In this document: positions 1-6,629 of the stretch, piece by piece | Position numbering within the stretch: position 1 is the stretch's first letter | How the letters are laid out: each line of letters begins with the position of its first letter | NCBI GenBank assembly: GCA_017458545.1 | Contig: JAFTBA010000020.1 | Location: 1-16,765, forward strand | DNA: 16,765 nucleotides | DNA from: Synergistaceae bacterium | GTDB taxonomy: Bacteria > Synergistota > Synergistia > Synergistales > Aminobacteriaceae | Direction of reading: 5' to 3' | Notes under the pieces: model-generated | The model's input: only the letters and a program-made list of their open reading frames with translations | Database searches by the model: none | What the model was told of the DNA's origin: nothing | Made by a program: the position numbers and the translations under genes

Positions 1-1129
1 AATCCATTGAATACGAGCACTCAACACCCAGAGCTATAAACGGGAATACACAGTTACCCATAGACTCATGGAGGACCAGAATTTTCTTTCCGTTCCTGAC
101 GAGTCTGTTCTCGATTCGAATCAAAGGACGGTCAGCATATATGTATGAAGCATAAGGATTCTGAAGGTAATAATCTTTCGGTTCAACCATCGACATGTCA
201 TAAGTTATTCCGAAATCTCCCTCTTTGTCTATTCCTGCGTTTGGAACTGTGAAATGTATCAATGTCTCGAATTTCGGGTAAATCATCGTGAAATCATCGG
301 GCTTAGTTCTTGCGAGAGTGAATTTCTTTCCGTGTGAACCCAAGAACCATTCAGGATAGACAACGTAATTGAATCTCTCAGGACTCAGAATCTCAGGCTC
401 AACGTTCCAGCCGAAATCATCACGCAGAAATTTCAGCACTTCACCTGCAGCCCATAAGCCTGTTTTCGGCAGCCAATGGTGATCCGTAACATGAAATGAT
501 TTATGGTGAGGCATTCCTGCGTCATGAAGCGATTTCCTGATGTCGAGGCACTTAATCCCTGACTCTCTCAAAATCGAAAGCATTTTGTCCGCGTTCCGGT
601 TAGTGTAATCGAGTATGCCTGATATTTCTGCGTCCTCACTCTCACAGACTTTAACGGGAAGATTGATATATGAGAACTCAATTTTGTTTTGACGGCAGAA
701 ATCAGCAAGTCCCTTCACTGATTCTGAATTTTCTTCCGTACCTCCTCCGTCAGGTACAAAAAGCGTCAAGTAACTGTCATCGAGTTTAACTACGGGATTA
801 TAGCTGTTGAATACTGCGATGTTCCAGCCTAATATGTCCTCATATTTTCTTGCGGCCTCGACAATTCTGTAATAACCCGTTAAGTTTTTCGATGATGCTT
901 TATCGAGTTCTTGTTTCAGGGTCTCAACGAACGAAGGCTCAACGGGCGGTTTAGCTTTAACGTGTCCGTCATCGAAAGGATATAACTTGTCCCATTCGAT
1001 TTTTACGTCAGCGGGTATCACGAGACTATTAACAGGAGGAAAAGCATAGTTGTATGCTGAGAGGGCAAACATAATCATTATTGCCGACAGAAAGAACAGG
1101 GCAGTAAATTTTTCAGGTTTCAATTTCAA
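1..1129 (-). CDS. DHHW/AlgJ-like SGNH-type protein, partner of MBOAT acyltransferase (partial)
   Basis: Partial gene: it is open from about 1129 to the left edge of the window, giving about 376 residues without a stop. The N-terminus has one hydrophobic segment (about residues 8-28, signal anchor), so the rest is probably periplasmic or extracytoplasmic. Residues about 213-219 read HVTDHHW, the signature of the DHHW/AlgJ/AlgX family. Near residue 350 the stretch KILVLHESMGNCVFPFIAL lies where family members carry a GDS-type serine block; here it is Glu-Ser instead of Asp-Ser. In the known families such proteins act with an MBOAT protein to O-acetylate an exported glycan, and the MBOAT gene lies directly upstream with a 12-nt gap. 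The start is one of three in-frame TTG codons in a TTGAAA triplet repeat. The second TTG (1129) is about 9 nt after the AGAGG Shine-Dalgarno, which overlaps the MBOAT stop. The substrate glycan is unknown. Confidence 0.8.
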   Translation of the reverse strand, partial: MKLKPEKFTALFFLSAIMIMFALSAYNYAFPPVNSLVIPADVKIEWDKLYPFDDGHVKAKPPVEPSFVETLKQELDKASSKNLTGYYRIVEAARKYEDILGWNIAVFNSYNPVVKLDDSYLTLFVPDGGGTEENSESVKGLADFCRQNKIEFSYINLPVKVCESEDAEISGILDYTNRNADKMLSILRESGIKCLDIRKSLHDAGMPHHKSFHVTDHHWLPKTGLWAAGEVLKFLRDDFGWNVEPEILSPERFNYVVYPEWFLGSHGKKFTLARTKPDDFTMIYPKFETLIHFTVPNAGIDKEGDFGITYDMSMVEPKDYYLQNPYASYIYADRPLIRIENRLVRNGKKILVLHESMGNCVFPFIALGVECSYSMD

Positions 1130-1135
1130 TTTCAA
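1118..1135 (-). repeat. three tandem TTGAAA units at the start of the DHHW gene
   Basis: Read on the minus strand, TTGAAA occurs three times in direct succession just after the AGAGGTGA ribosome-binding site. Every unit is in frame and supplies a possible TTG start, so copy number would change the spacing from the Shine-Dalgarno to the start without breaking the frame. Confidence 0.8.
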
Positions 1136-1141
1136 TCACCT

Positions 1142-2479
1142 CTAAAAATTGAAGTATATGAACGGGTTATAACTTGAGCCTATTATTTCGAGCGATGAAA
1201 TCACGAACACTAAACACAGCCATAACGCCTCAATCAGTTTATGACGCTCAAAAAATTTTCTCATCATCGGGAAAGCACCGGTTACACCGAACGCTATAAC
1301 GGGCCATGAGCCTTTTAGGTACATGATAAAACCTCCGTCATACAGTGAGTTTGACGATAGGCCGAACATTGAAGCTATGAATGAAACTCCTCCTGCGACC
1401 GTTGAACTCCTGAATATCACCCACGAAATTATGACCATCAGAAGCGTCAGGACATGGCCTAATTTTATTTTCATCTCGCGTTCAACCACAAGCAGCACGA
1501 AATAGAACAGTCCCCACAGAATAAACGTCCAGTTAGCTCCGTGCCATATTCCCGTCAGCAGCCATACAGTAAACAGATTCATCAGCCACCTTGAATGTGT
1601 TACGCGACTCCCTCCGAGCGGAATATACACGTAATCCCTGAACCAAGTTGACAATGAGATGTGCCACCTGTGCCAGAAATCCGTTACGCTTGAGGCGGTG
1701 TAGGGGTAATTGAAATTTTCCTCGAAGTGAAAGCCGAACATTAAGCCGAGTCCTATGGCCATGTCGCTGTAGCCTGAGAAGTCGTAATATATCTGGAGAG
1801 TATAGGACAATGCTCCGAGCCATGATGTTAAGACTGAGGGATTGAGTATTGAGTCGAAGACGTTATCTGCGACCTGAGCAACGAAATTAGCAATCAGTAT
1901 TTTCTTAGCTAAGCCGTAAATGAAACGCCTTACCCCTTCCGAAAAATCATTGAAGTTTTCGTGGCGTTCGGTTATTTCGTTTGCGATCTGGTTGTAACGG
2001 ACTATAGGCCCTGCGATTAACTGAGGGAAAAATGAGATGTACAGCGCAACATAAAGAGGGTTTTTCTGAGCCTGAGCATTTCCGTAATAGACATCGAAAA
2101 CGTAACTCATCATCTGGAACGTGAAGAATGATATTCCGATAGGGAGCGCAATGTTTATGCGTGTAAGTCCTAAGTTTTCAGTAATGAAACCTGCATATTT
2201 GAACACTCCGAGAAGAATCACATCGAGAGTTACGGCGAGAATGAGCCAGAATCTTTTGTGAGATTTATGAGATGAGTTTGACATCATGATTGAGAGCAGC
2301 CAGTTGATGAAGATAGACATGAGCATGATGAATACGAAAACAGGTTCGCCCCATGCGTAAAACAGAATGCTTGCTGTCAGTAGAATGTAATTCCTGAAAG
2401 TGAGTCTCTTCACCGAGTAATAGAGTATCAGTAAAAGAGGCAGGAAGATAAACATAAAGATATTAGACGAGAAGACCAT
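1142..2479 (-). CDS. MBOAT family membrane-bound O-acyltransferase (AlgI/PatA-like)
   Basis: This 445-residue polytopic membrane protein begins with the VFSSNIFMFIFLP pattern typical of AlgI-type MBOATs. Family signatures are visible in order: LPIGISFFTFQ (about 112-122), AGPIVRY (about 156-162), YYDFSGYSDMAIG (about 231-243), FWHRWHISLSTWFRDYVYIPLGG (about 268-290) and GIWHGANW (about 310-317). His313 is the expected catalytic histidine. In this family the protein moves acyl (usually acetyl) groups across the inner membrane to a glycan, often with a periplasmic SGNH-type partner such as the DHHW protein encoded next. No polymer synthesis genes lie in the window, so the glycan (peptidoglycan, capsule or other polysaccharide) cannot be named. 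The ATG at 2479 is preceded by an AAAGGCGG stretch at a rather long distance (about 12-15 nt). Confidence 0.93.
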   Translation of the reverse strand: MVFSSNIFMFIFLPLLLILYYSVKRLTFRNYILLTASILFYAWGEPVFVFIMLMSIFINWLLSIMMSNSSHKSHKRFWLILAVTLDVILLGVFKYAGFITENLGLTRINIALPIGISFFTFQMMSYVFDVYYGNAQAQKNPLYVALYISFFPQLIAGPIVRYNQIANEITERHENFNDFSEGVRRFIYGLAKKILIANFVAQVADNVFDSILNPSVLTSWLGALSYTLQIYYDFSGYSDMAIGLGLMFGFHFEENFNYPYTASSVTDFWHRWHISLSTWFRDYVYIPLGGSRVTHSRWLMNLFTVWLLTGIWHGANWTFILWGLFYFVLLVVEREMKIKLGHVLTLLMVIISWVIFRSSTVAGGVSFIASMFGLSSNSLYDGGFIMYLKGSWPVIAFGVTGAFPMMRKFFERHKLIEALWLCLVFVISSLEIIGSSYNPFIYFNF

Positions 2480-2518
2480 TAAACGAAAAATCCGCCTTTC
2501 AAAAAAAAATCGCCGGTA

Positions 2519-2547
2519 ATAATAACAGCTTTCAGAGAAATTATCAC
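2519..2547 (-). promoter_or_regulatory. predicted promoter of the MBOAT-DHHW pair
   Basis: On the minus strand GTGATA (-35, 4 of 6) is followed after 17 bp by TATTAT (-10, 5 of 6), with an upstream TG giving an extended -10. This leaves a leader of about 30 nt before the ATG at 2479, including an A/T homopolymer at 2501-2509. Prediction by eye only. Confidence 0.45.
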
Positions 2548-2571
2548 TTATCGGACGGGTTATGTTATCAT
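2541..2571 (+). promoter_or_regulatory. predicted mazG promoter (extended -10)
   Basis: TGtTATCAT at 2563-2571 is an extended -10 with one mismatch; a weak -35, TTATCA, lies at 2541-2546 with a 19-bp spacer. Its -35 region overlaps that of the divergent MBOAT promoter, so the two could compete. Transcription would start near 2578, leaving only about a dozen nt before the TTG start of mazG. Confidence 0.4.
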
Positions 2572-2590
2572 ACGTGAAAAATTCTTCATA

Positions 2591-3427
2591 TTGAGGCGAA
2601 CGAAAATTAACAGCTCACATTACTTTGACGAAATTGTCAACATCATTGAAACCCTCCGCGCCCCTAACGGCTGTCCTTGGGACAGGAAACAGACACTTGA
2701 AACCTTACGCACACCCATCACAGAAGAAGCATACGAACTTGCTGACGCTATCACTAAACGCAGTTTCCCCGACATTAAAGAAGAGGCAGGCGATTTACTG
2801 TTACAGGTAGTATTCGCTGCCTCAATCGCTAAGGACTTGGGAGAATTTGACATTAAAGACGTTGTGCGGACTATCTGCGACAAATTAATACGCCGTCATC
2901 CTCATGTCTTCGGCAATGTCAAAGCTGAAGATTCAGATGAAGTCCTCAGAAACTGGGAACGCATTAAATCTCAGGAACGCGCTGAAAAACATGAAAGCAC
3001 TTCTATACTTGCAGGCATTCCGGACGGATTACCGCCCCTCCTCAAAGCTAATCGCATTCAGGGCAAAGTTAAACATATAGGTTTCGATTGGCCTGCAGGT
3101 GAAATTGAACCGTTATTCGCAAAACTTGACGAAGAGATTAACGAACTCAAAGAAGCTGCAAACGGTAATGATCCTCAGCATACTGCCGAAGAATTAGGCG
3201 ATGTACTCTTCATGACCGTTAATATTGCAAGAAGACTCAACGTTGACCCTGACGCTGCATTGAATATTGTTTGCGATAAGTTCAAAAAGAGGTTTACAAT
3301 TATGGAGGAGTTAGCCCGCAATGAAGGGAAGTCAATTTCAGATTACACTCTTGACGAACTCGATTCATTCTGGAACGAAGCTAAATCGAGGCTTAAAGCA
3401 TCTTCCTCAGGAAGTGAGAATATATGA
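2591..3427 (+). CDS. mazG: MazG nucleoside triphosphate pyrophosphohydrolase
   Basis: This is a 278-residue, two-domain MazG protein, close to the roughly 263 residues of the E. coli enzyme. The N-terminal domain shows LRAPNGCPWDRKQT (about 22-35), EEAYEL (45-50) and EEAGDLLLQV (64-73), which form the EExxE...ExxD metal site. The C-terminal domain repeats the pattern with LDEEINELKEA and AEELGDVLF. The family hydrolyses NTPs to NMP and pyrophosphate, cleaning nucleotide pools and, in some species, lowering (p)ppGpp. The start is uncertain: no ATG lies upstream in frame, and the TTG at 2591 has no Shine-Dalgarno and would sit on a very short leader. The gene appears to be transcribed alone, ending in the hairpin at 3435-3468. 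The neighbouring toxin-antitoxin genes have their own promoter. Confidence 0.95.
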   Translation: MRRTKINSSHYFDEIVNIIETLRAPNGCPWDRKQTLETLRTPITEEAYELADAITKRSFPDIKEEAGDLLLQVVFAASIAKDLGEFDIKDVVRTICDKLIRRHPHVFGNVKAEDSDEVLRNWERIKSQERAEKHESTSILAGIPDGLPPLLKANRIQGKVKHIGFDWPAGEIEPLFAKLDEEINELKEAANGNDPQHTAEELGDVLFMTVNIARRLNVDPDAALNIVCDKFKKRFTIMEELARNEGKSISDYTLDELDSFWNEAKSRLKASSSGSENI

Positions 3428-3434
3428 GCGATAG

Positions 3435-3479
3435 AAATTCCCCCCGTCATGAAACAGGCAGGGGGAATGGTTTATTTTA
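3435..3479 (+). terminator. mazG terminator hairpin (copy A of a repeated element)
   Basis: ATTCCCCC pairs with GGGGGAAT, and inside it GTC can pair with GGC around an 8-nt loop, followed by the T-rich tail GGTTTATTTT. A near-identical element occurs at 4042-4074. The tail is interrupted, so termination may be incomplete. Confidence 0.75.
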
Positions 3480-3483
3480 CAAA

Positions 3484-3492
3484 TGATATAAT
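3484..3492 (+). promoter_or_regulatory. extended -10 promoter of the toxin-antitoxin module
   Basis: TGATATAAT is a perfect extended -10. No convincing -35 is seen, because that position falls in the end of the mazG terminator. The predicted transcript start near 3499 lies upstream of GGAG at 3514-3517, which supports a toxin start at 3527 rather than 3512. Confidence 0.6.
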
Positions 3493-3526
3493 TCGTGTTG
3501 TTAATTAGTTTATGGAGATTGTCGGA

Positions 3527-3871
3527 ATGAGGCGTACTTTTGTACAAACACATGAATTTTCTCGAAACTGGGATAGATTAGGTTTTGTTGATGATGATTT
3601 GCGCAGCCTTGAAGAGCAGATTATGGAAAATCCTAAACGATGGCCTGTTATTCGCGGAACAGGAAAGTTACGAAAGATGCGTTTTGCGTTTCAGAACCGA
3701 AGTAAGAGGGACAGTGTTAGGGTATGTTACGTAGATTTTGATGTTTACGCTATAACATATTTGATTACCGTATATCCGAAAAACGAGAAGGATTCACTCT
3801 CCCAGCAGGAATGTAATAGCATTAAGAAATTAATTGACATTCTTGAAGCTGAATTAGCAAGGAAGGATTAA
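3527..3871 (+). CDS. RelE/HigB2-like mRNA interferase toxin
   Basis: A small basic protein of 114 residues (119 if ATG 3512 is used). It resembles the HigB-2 branch of the RelE/ParE superfamily: an N-terminal F.Q..EF strand, then ENPKRWPVIRGTGKLRKMRF, then a basic stretch and the C-terminal strand YLITVYPKNEKDSLS. Known members are ribosome-dependent mRNA endonucleases neutralised by the product of the next gene; toxin first, antitoxin second is the usual HigBA order, as here. I chose ATG 3527 because GGAG at 3514-3517 lies 9 nt upstream, whereas ATG 3512 has no ribosome-binding site. The antitoxin ATG follows three nt after the toxin stop. Activity is not shown by sequence. The intact reading frame argues against a dead toxin, although its antitoxin is reduced. 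Confidence 0.85.
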   Translation: MRRTFVQTHEFSRNWDRLGFVDDDLRSLEEQIMENPKRWPVIRGTGKLRKMRFAFQNRSKRDSVRVCYVDFDVYAITYLITVYPKNEKDSLSQQECNSIKKLIDILEAELARKD

Positions 3872-3874
3872 GAA

Positions 3875-4039
3875 ATGAGCTTATATGAAAGTATAATTGC
3901 AGGATTAACAGAGGCCGTTGAGGACGCACGAAGTGAACATAAAGTTTTGAAACGCCACACTATGGAAATTTCCGATGATGTTCCGTATACAGCTCCGCAA
4001 AAATTCCTGAACAACATACCGGTACTCGCAGCAGAATAA
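3875..4039 (+). CDS. truncated HigA-like antitoxin (N-terminal segment only)
   Basis: A 54-residue ORF starting three nt after the toxin stop. Its start, MSLYESIIAGLTEAVEDARS, and KRHTMEI (about 26-32) match the N-terminus of HigA2-type antitoxins that partner HigB2-type toxins. Family members normally continue into an HTH/XRE DNA-binding domain and reach about 90-110 residues. Here the protein ends at LNNIPVLAAE and the terminator follows within a few bases. In the Vibrio cholerae HigBA2 system the disordered N-terminal part of the antitoxin binds and blocks the toxin, so this protein could still neutralise but would lack the means for operator binding. It could instead be a deletion remnant. 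No ribosome-binding site better than the purine-rich AGGAAGGATTAAGAA overlapping the toxin stop is seen. Confidence 0.75.
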   Translation: MSLYESIIAGLTEAVEDARSEHKVLKRHTMEISDDVPYTAPQKFLNNIPVLAAE

Positions 4040-4041
4040 GC

Positions 4042-4080
4042 AAATTCCCCCCGTCATTGAACAGGCAGGGGAATTTTTTT
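4042..4080 (+). terminator. terminator of the toxin-antitoxin module (copy B of the repeated element)
   Basis: ATTCCCC pairs with GGGGAAT, enclosing the same GTC/GGC inner pairing as copy A, followed by a run of seven T residues. It begins three nt after the antitoxin stop. It matches the mazG terminator over about 33 nt apart from two single-base indels and one or two substitutions. Confidence 0.85.
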
Positions 4081-4271
4081 ATGTTACCTGCTGAGTTCCT
4101 CAAGGCATTCGATTGGATTGTAAACTCAATTCTCAATTAAAACGTTTACATTATGAGGATTACACGCTGATTTAACGTCCTGCTCTCTTAACGATTTGTC
4201 AATGAAAGATTCTCACTTAATGAAGTATAATACTGAAAAACATTCCACATCACGAAAAGGAGAATAATTTT
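4081..4271 (+). other. intergenic region upstream of the carboxyltransferase operon
   Basis: About 190 nt without a recognisable gene. It holds a 19-codon ORF (ATG 4081 to TAA 4140) with no ribosome-binding site and no known motif, an AAACGTTT palindrome near 4141, and two TTAACG hexamers near 4171 and 4189. TATAAT lies at 4226-4231 and a good Shine-Dalgarno (AAAAGGAG, about 4255-4262) precedes the ATG at 4272. No riboswitch or known RNA is apparent. Confidence 0.5.
4226..4231 (+). promoter_or_regulatory. -10 element of the carboxyltransferase-phoH operon
   Basis: A perfect TATAAT hexamer gives a leader of about 34 nt that contains the strong Shine-Dalgarno. The only good -35 match (TTGTCA, 4196-4201) is 24 bp away, too far for a standard sigma-70 promoter, so the -35 is unresolved. 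Confidence 0.45.
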
Positions 4272-5669
4272 ATGGCAGGAAAAAAGAAAGTAAGAATAAC
4301 CGAGACCGGCCTGCGCGATGCCCATCAGTCATTAATCGCTACACGTATGCGTACTGATGACATGCTCCCCGTACTCGAATACATGGACAACGCAGGTTAC
4401 TGGGCACTCGAAATGTGGGGCGGTGCTACGTTCGACTCGGCTATGCGTTTCCTCGATGAAGACCCTTGGGAAAGACTCAGACTCATTCGCGCAAGAGTCA
4501 AAAACGCAAAATTACAGATGTTATTACGCGGTCAGAACCTTGTGGGTTATCGTCATTACGCTGATGATGTAGTACGCGAGTTCGTCAAAAAAGCTGTCGG
4601 TAACGGTATCGATATAGTACGCTGTTTCGACGCTCTTAACGACCTCCGTAACGTTGAAATCGCTGCAGATCAGGTCAAAAAGGAAGGCGCACATCTTCAG
4701 CTCTGCATGAGCTACACGCTTTCACCCGTTCACACTCTCGACTCATTCGCAGGAATGGCCAAGAAAATGCAGGACATGGGCGCTGACTCAATAGCTATTA
4801 AGGACATGGCAGGACTCATAGGCCCTATGGACTGCGCCAAACTCGTCAAAGCCATCAAGGAAAAAGTAGACATTCCCATAGAGTTGCACAGCCATTACAC
4901 GACAGGACTCGCAAGCATGGCCTATCTCTCAGGAATTGAAGCAGGTGCCGAAATCGTTGACACAGCAATTTCACCGTTCGCGCTCGGAACCAGCCAGCCT
5001 CCTACCGAGTCAATCGTTGCTGCTTTGGCAGGATCAGAGTATGACACGGGCATTGAAATCGAAAAGTTATTGCCGATAACTATGCACTTCAAGAAGCTGC
5101 GCGAGAAGTACAAAGATTTATTGCCTGAAATAGCAGGAGTTGACATTAACATTCTGCGTTACCAGATACCCGGCGGAATGTACTCCAACATGGTCAACCA
5201 GTTACGCGAAATGAATGCTCTCGATAAACTCGATGACGTTCTCAACGAAGTACCCGTTGTGCGTAAGGCTATGGGTTATCCTCCGCTTGTTACGCCGTCA
5301 AGCCAGATGGTAGGAACTCAGGCTACTGTGAACGTACTCAGAGGACGCTGGAAGAGTTTCCCGAAGGAAATACGTCAATATTTCTTGGGTTACTACGGTC
5401 AGCCTCCTGCACCCGTAGACCCTGAAGTCCAGAAGCTCGCAATCGGAAACGAAGAGCCTATCACTTGCAGACCCGGTGAGAAGATTGCACCCGAAATGGA
5501 ACAGGCACGTAAGGACTGCCAGCCTTGGGCATTACAGCCTGAGGACGCATTGACATGGATAATGTTCCCGCAGGTCGCTAAGGACTTCCTCCCGAAGAAG
5601 TACGCTAAGGCCAATAAGCGCGATGTCGGTCTTCAGGCACAGGCTGCACCTGAGGCATACCCTGCTTAA
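4272..5669 (+). CDS. pyruvate/oxaloacetate carboxyltransferase subunit (OadA/PycB-like), without biotin domain
   Basis: This 465-residue protein is the carboxyltransferase domain of the oxaloacetate decarboxylase alpha / pyruvate carboxylase B / transcarboxylase 5S family. The TIM-barrel active site is complete: RDAHQS (15-20, metal-binding Asp16), EMWGGATFD (47-55), AIKDMAG (175-181, Lys177 for carbamylation) and ELHSHYTTG (204-212, metal-binding His206 and His208). These sit one residue from the corresponding positions of the Vibrio cholerae alpha subunit. The enzyme moves a carboxyl group between biotin and oxaloacetate/pyruvate. The protein ends in an Ala/Pro-rich tail and has no biotinyl domain with an MKM motif, so a separate biotin carrier must be supplied from elsewhere; whether the complex decarboxylates (Na+ pump) or carboxylates cannot be decided here. 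A strong Shine-Dalgarno and uniform codon choice suggest high expression. The stop codon directly abuts the phoH ATG. Confidence 0.93.
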   Translation: MAGKKKVRITETGLRDAHQSLIATRMRTDDMLPVLEYMDNAGYWALEMWGGATFDSAMRFLDEDPWERLRLIRARVKNAKLQMLLRGQNLVGYRHYADDVVREFVKKAVGNGIDIVRCFDALNDLRNVEIAADQVKKEGAHLQLCMSYTLSPVHTLDSFAGMAKKMQDMGADSIAIKDMAGLIGPMDCAKLVKAIKEKVDIPIELHSHYTTGLASMAYLSGIEAGAEIVDTAISPFALGTSQPPTESIVAALAGSEYDTGIEIEKLLPITMHFKKLREKYKDLLPEIAGVDINILRYQIPGGMYSNMVNQLREMNALDKLDDVLNEVPVVRKAMGYPPLVTPSSQMVGTQATVNVLRGRWKSFPKEIRQYFLGYYGQPPAPVDPEVQKLAIGNEEPITCRPGEKIAPEMEQARKDCQPWALQPEDALTWIMFPQVAKDFLPKKYAKANKRDVGLQAQAAPEAYPA

Positions 5670-6629
5670 ATGGACATACCGGTAACGGGCGACAGCCTTA
5701 CTCAGGCGAGACTTCTCGGAGCTAATGATGAGAATTTCCGCGCTATTGAGGCTCGTTATCCCGTAACATTAACGCTGAATAACGGGGTCGTTCGTGTGAG
5801 CGGCCCTGATTCAGAACCCGTTGAAATCGCCGCTAAACTTATCCGCGAATTAGCCTTGGCAGCTGAGAAAGGCCATGAGATTCACACCGATGACATACGC
5901 GCTGCAATGGACGCTCTTGCTGAAGGCCATGAACTTAATCTCAATGCTCTTTACAGTGAAATCATCTGCACTACTGCCAGAGGCAAACCCATTCGCGCAA
6001 AAACTCCGGGCCAGCGCGCTTACATTAAAGCCATTCGGGAAAATTTTATTTTGTTTGCTACGGGGCCTGCAGGTACCGGCAAAACTTATCTTGCTGTCTG
6101 TGAGGCAGTCTCAATGCTCAAAGCAGGTAAAGTAAACAGAGTCGTTCTGGTTCGTCCTGCTGTTGAAGCAGGTGAGAGTCTCGGCTATTTACCTGGAGAC
6201 CTGCGCGAAAAAGTTGAGCCTTATGTCAGGCCGTTATATGATGCTTTTTACGACCTGTTATCGCCCGAAAGATTCATGCGTTACGCCGACAAAGGTGTAA
6301 TCGAAATAGTACCTCTTGCTTACATGAGGGGCAGGACTCTTAACGAGAGCTTTATCATTCTCGATGAGGCTCAGAACACTACGCCCCGTCAAATGAAAAT
6401 GTTTCTGACACGTTTAGGGTTCGGGTCTAAGGCAGTTGTTACGGGCGATATAACTCAGGTTGATTTGCCGGGCGGAGCACCTTCGGGATTAAGGAGCGTT
6501 CAGGAAATTCTTAATGGCATTAAGGGTATAGGCTTCATGAATCTTACTGACGCTGACGTAGTGAGACATGAGATAGTTCAGAAAATAGTTCAGGCTTATG
6601 CGCGTTACGAGGAGGGCAACAGGTTATGA
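5670..6629 (+). CDS. phoH: PhoH-like ATPase
   Basis: This 319-residue protein has an N-terminal KH-like segment (about 1-90) followed by the PhoH P-loop domain. Walker A is GPAGTGKT (132-139) and Walker B is FIILDEAQN (228-236); RPAVEAGESLGYLPGDL and TGDITQVDLP are family hallmarks. It is a cytoplasmic ATPase of the YbeZ group, usually linked to RNA or ribosome quality control and commonly encoded beside ybeY, as here. The ATG follows the preceding stop with no gap and no close Shine-Dalgarno (a GAGG lies about 14 nt upstream), so translation is probably coupled to the carboxyltransferase. Its stop overlaps the next start as ATGA. Confidence 0.94.
   Translation: MDIPVTGDSLTQARLLGANDENFRAIEARYPVTLTLNNGVVRVSGPDSEPVEIAAKLIRELALAAEKGHEIHTDDIRAAMDALAEGHELNLNALYSEIICTTARGKPIRAKTPGQRAYIKAIRENFILFATGPAGTGKTYLAVCEAVSMLKAGKVNRVVLVRPAVEAGESLGYLPGDLREKVEPYVRPLYDAFYDLLSPERFMRYADKGVIEIVPLAYMRGRTLNESFIILDEAQNTTPRQMKMFLTRLGFGSKAVVTGDITQVDLPGGAPSGLRSVQEILNGIKGIGFMNLTDADVVRHEIVQKIVQAYARYEEGNRL

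Noticed and set aside
1533..1823. Minus-strand ORF within the MBOAT gene
   Set aside because: It overlaps a strong conserved gene in another frame and shows no protein-like motifs.
2591..4039. mazG as part of a MazEF-like toxin-antitoxin operon
   Set aside because: The toxin here is HigB2-like, not MazF; a terminator and a separate promoter divide it from mazG, so the adjacency looks coincidental.
4040..4140. Out-of-frame remnant of the missing antitoxin HTH/C-terminus
   Set aside because: All forward frames were read; one frame near 4000-4060 gives a vague G-T-x-S-R stretch, but no HTH or WE-type motif is recognisable, so no frameshift is claimed.
5580..5669. Biotinyl (BCCP) domain at the end of the carboxyltransferase
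   Set aside because: The tail is Ala/Pro-rich and stops; no MKM-type biotinylation motif is present.
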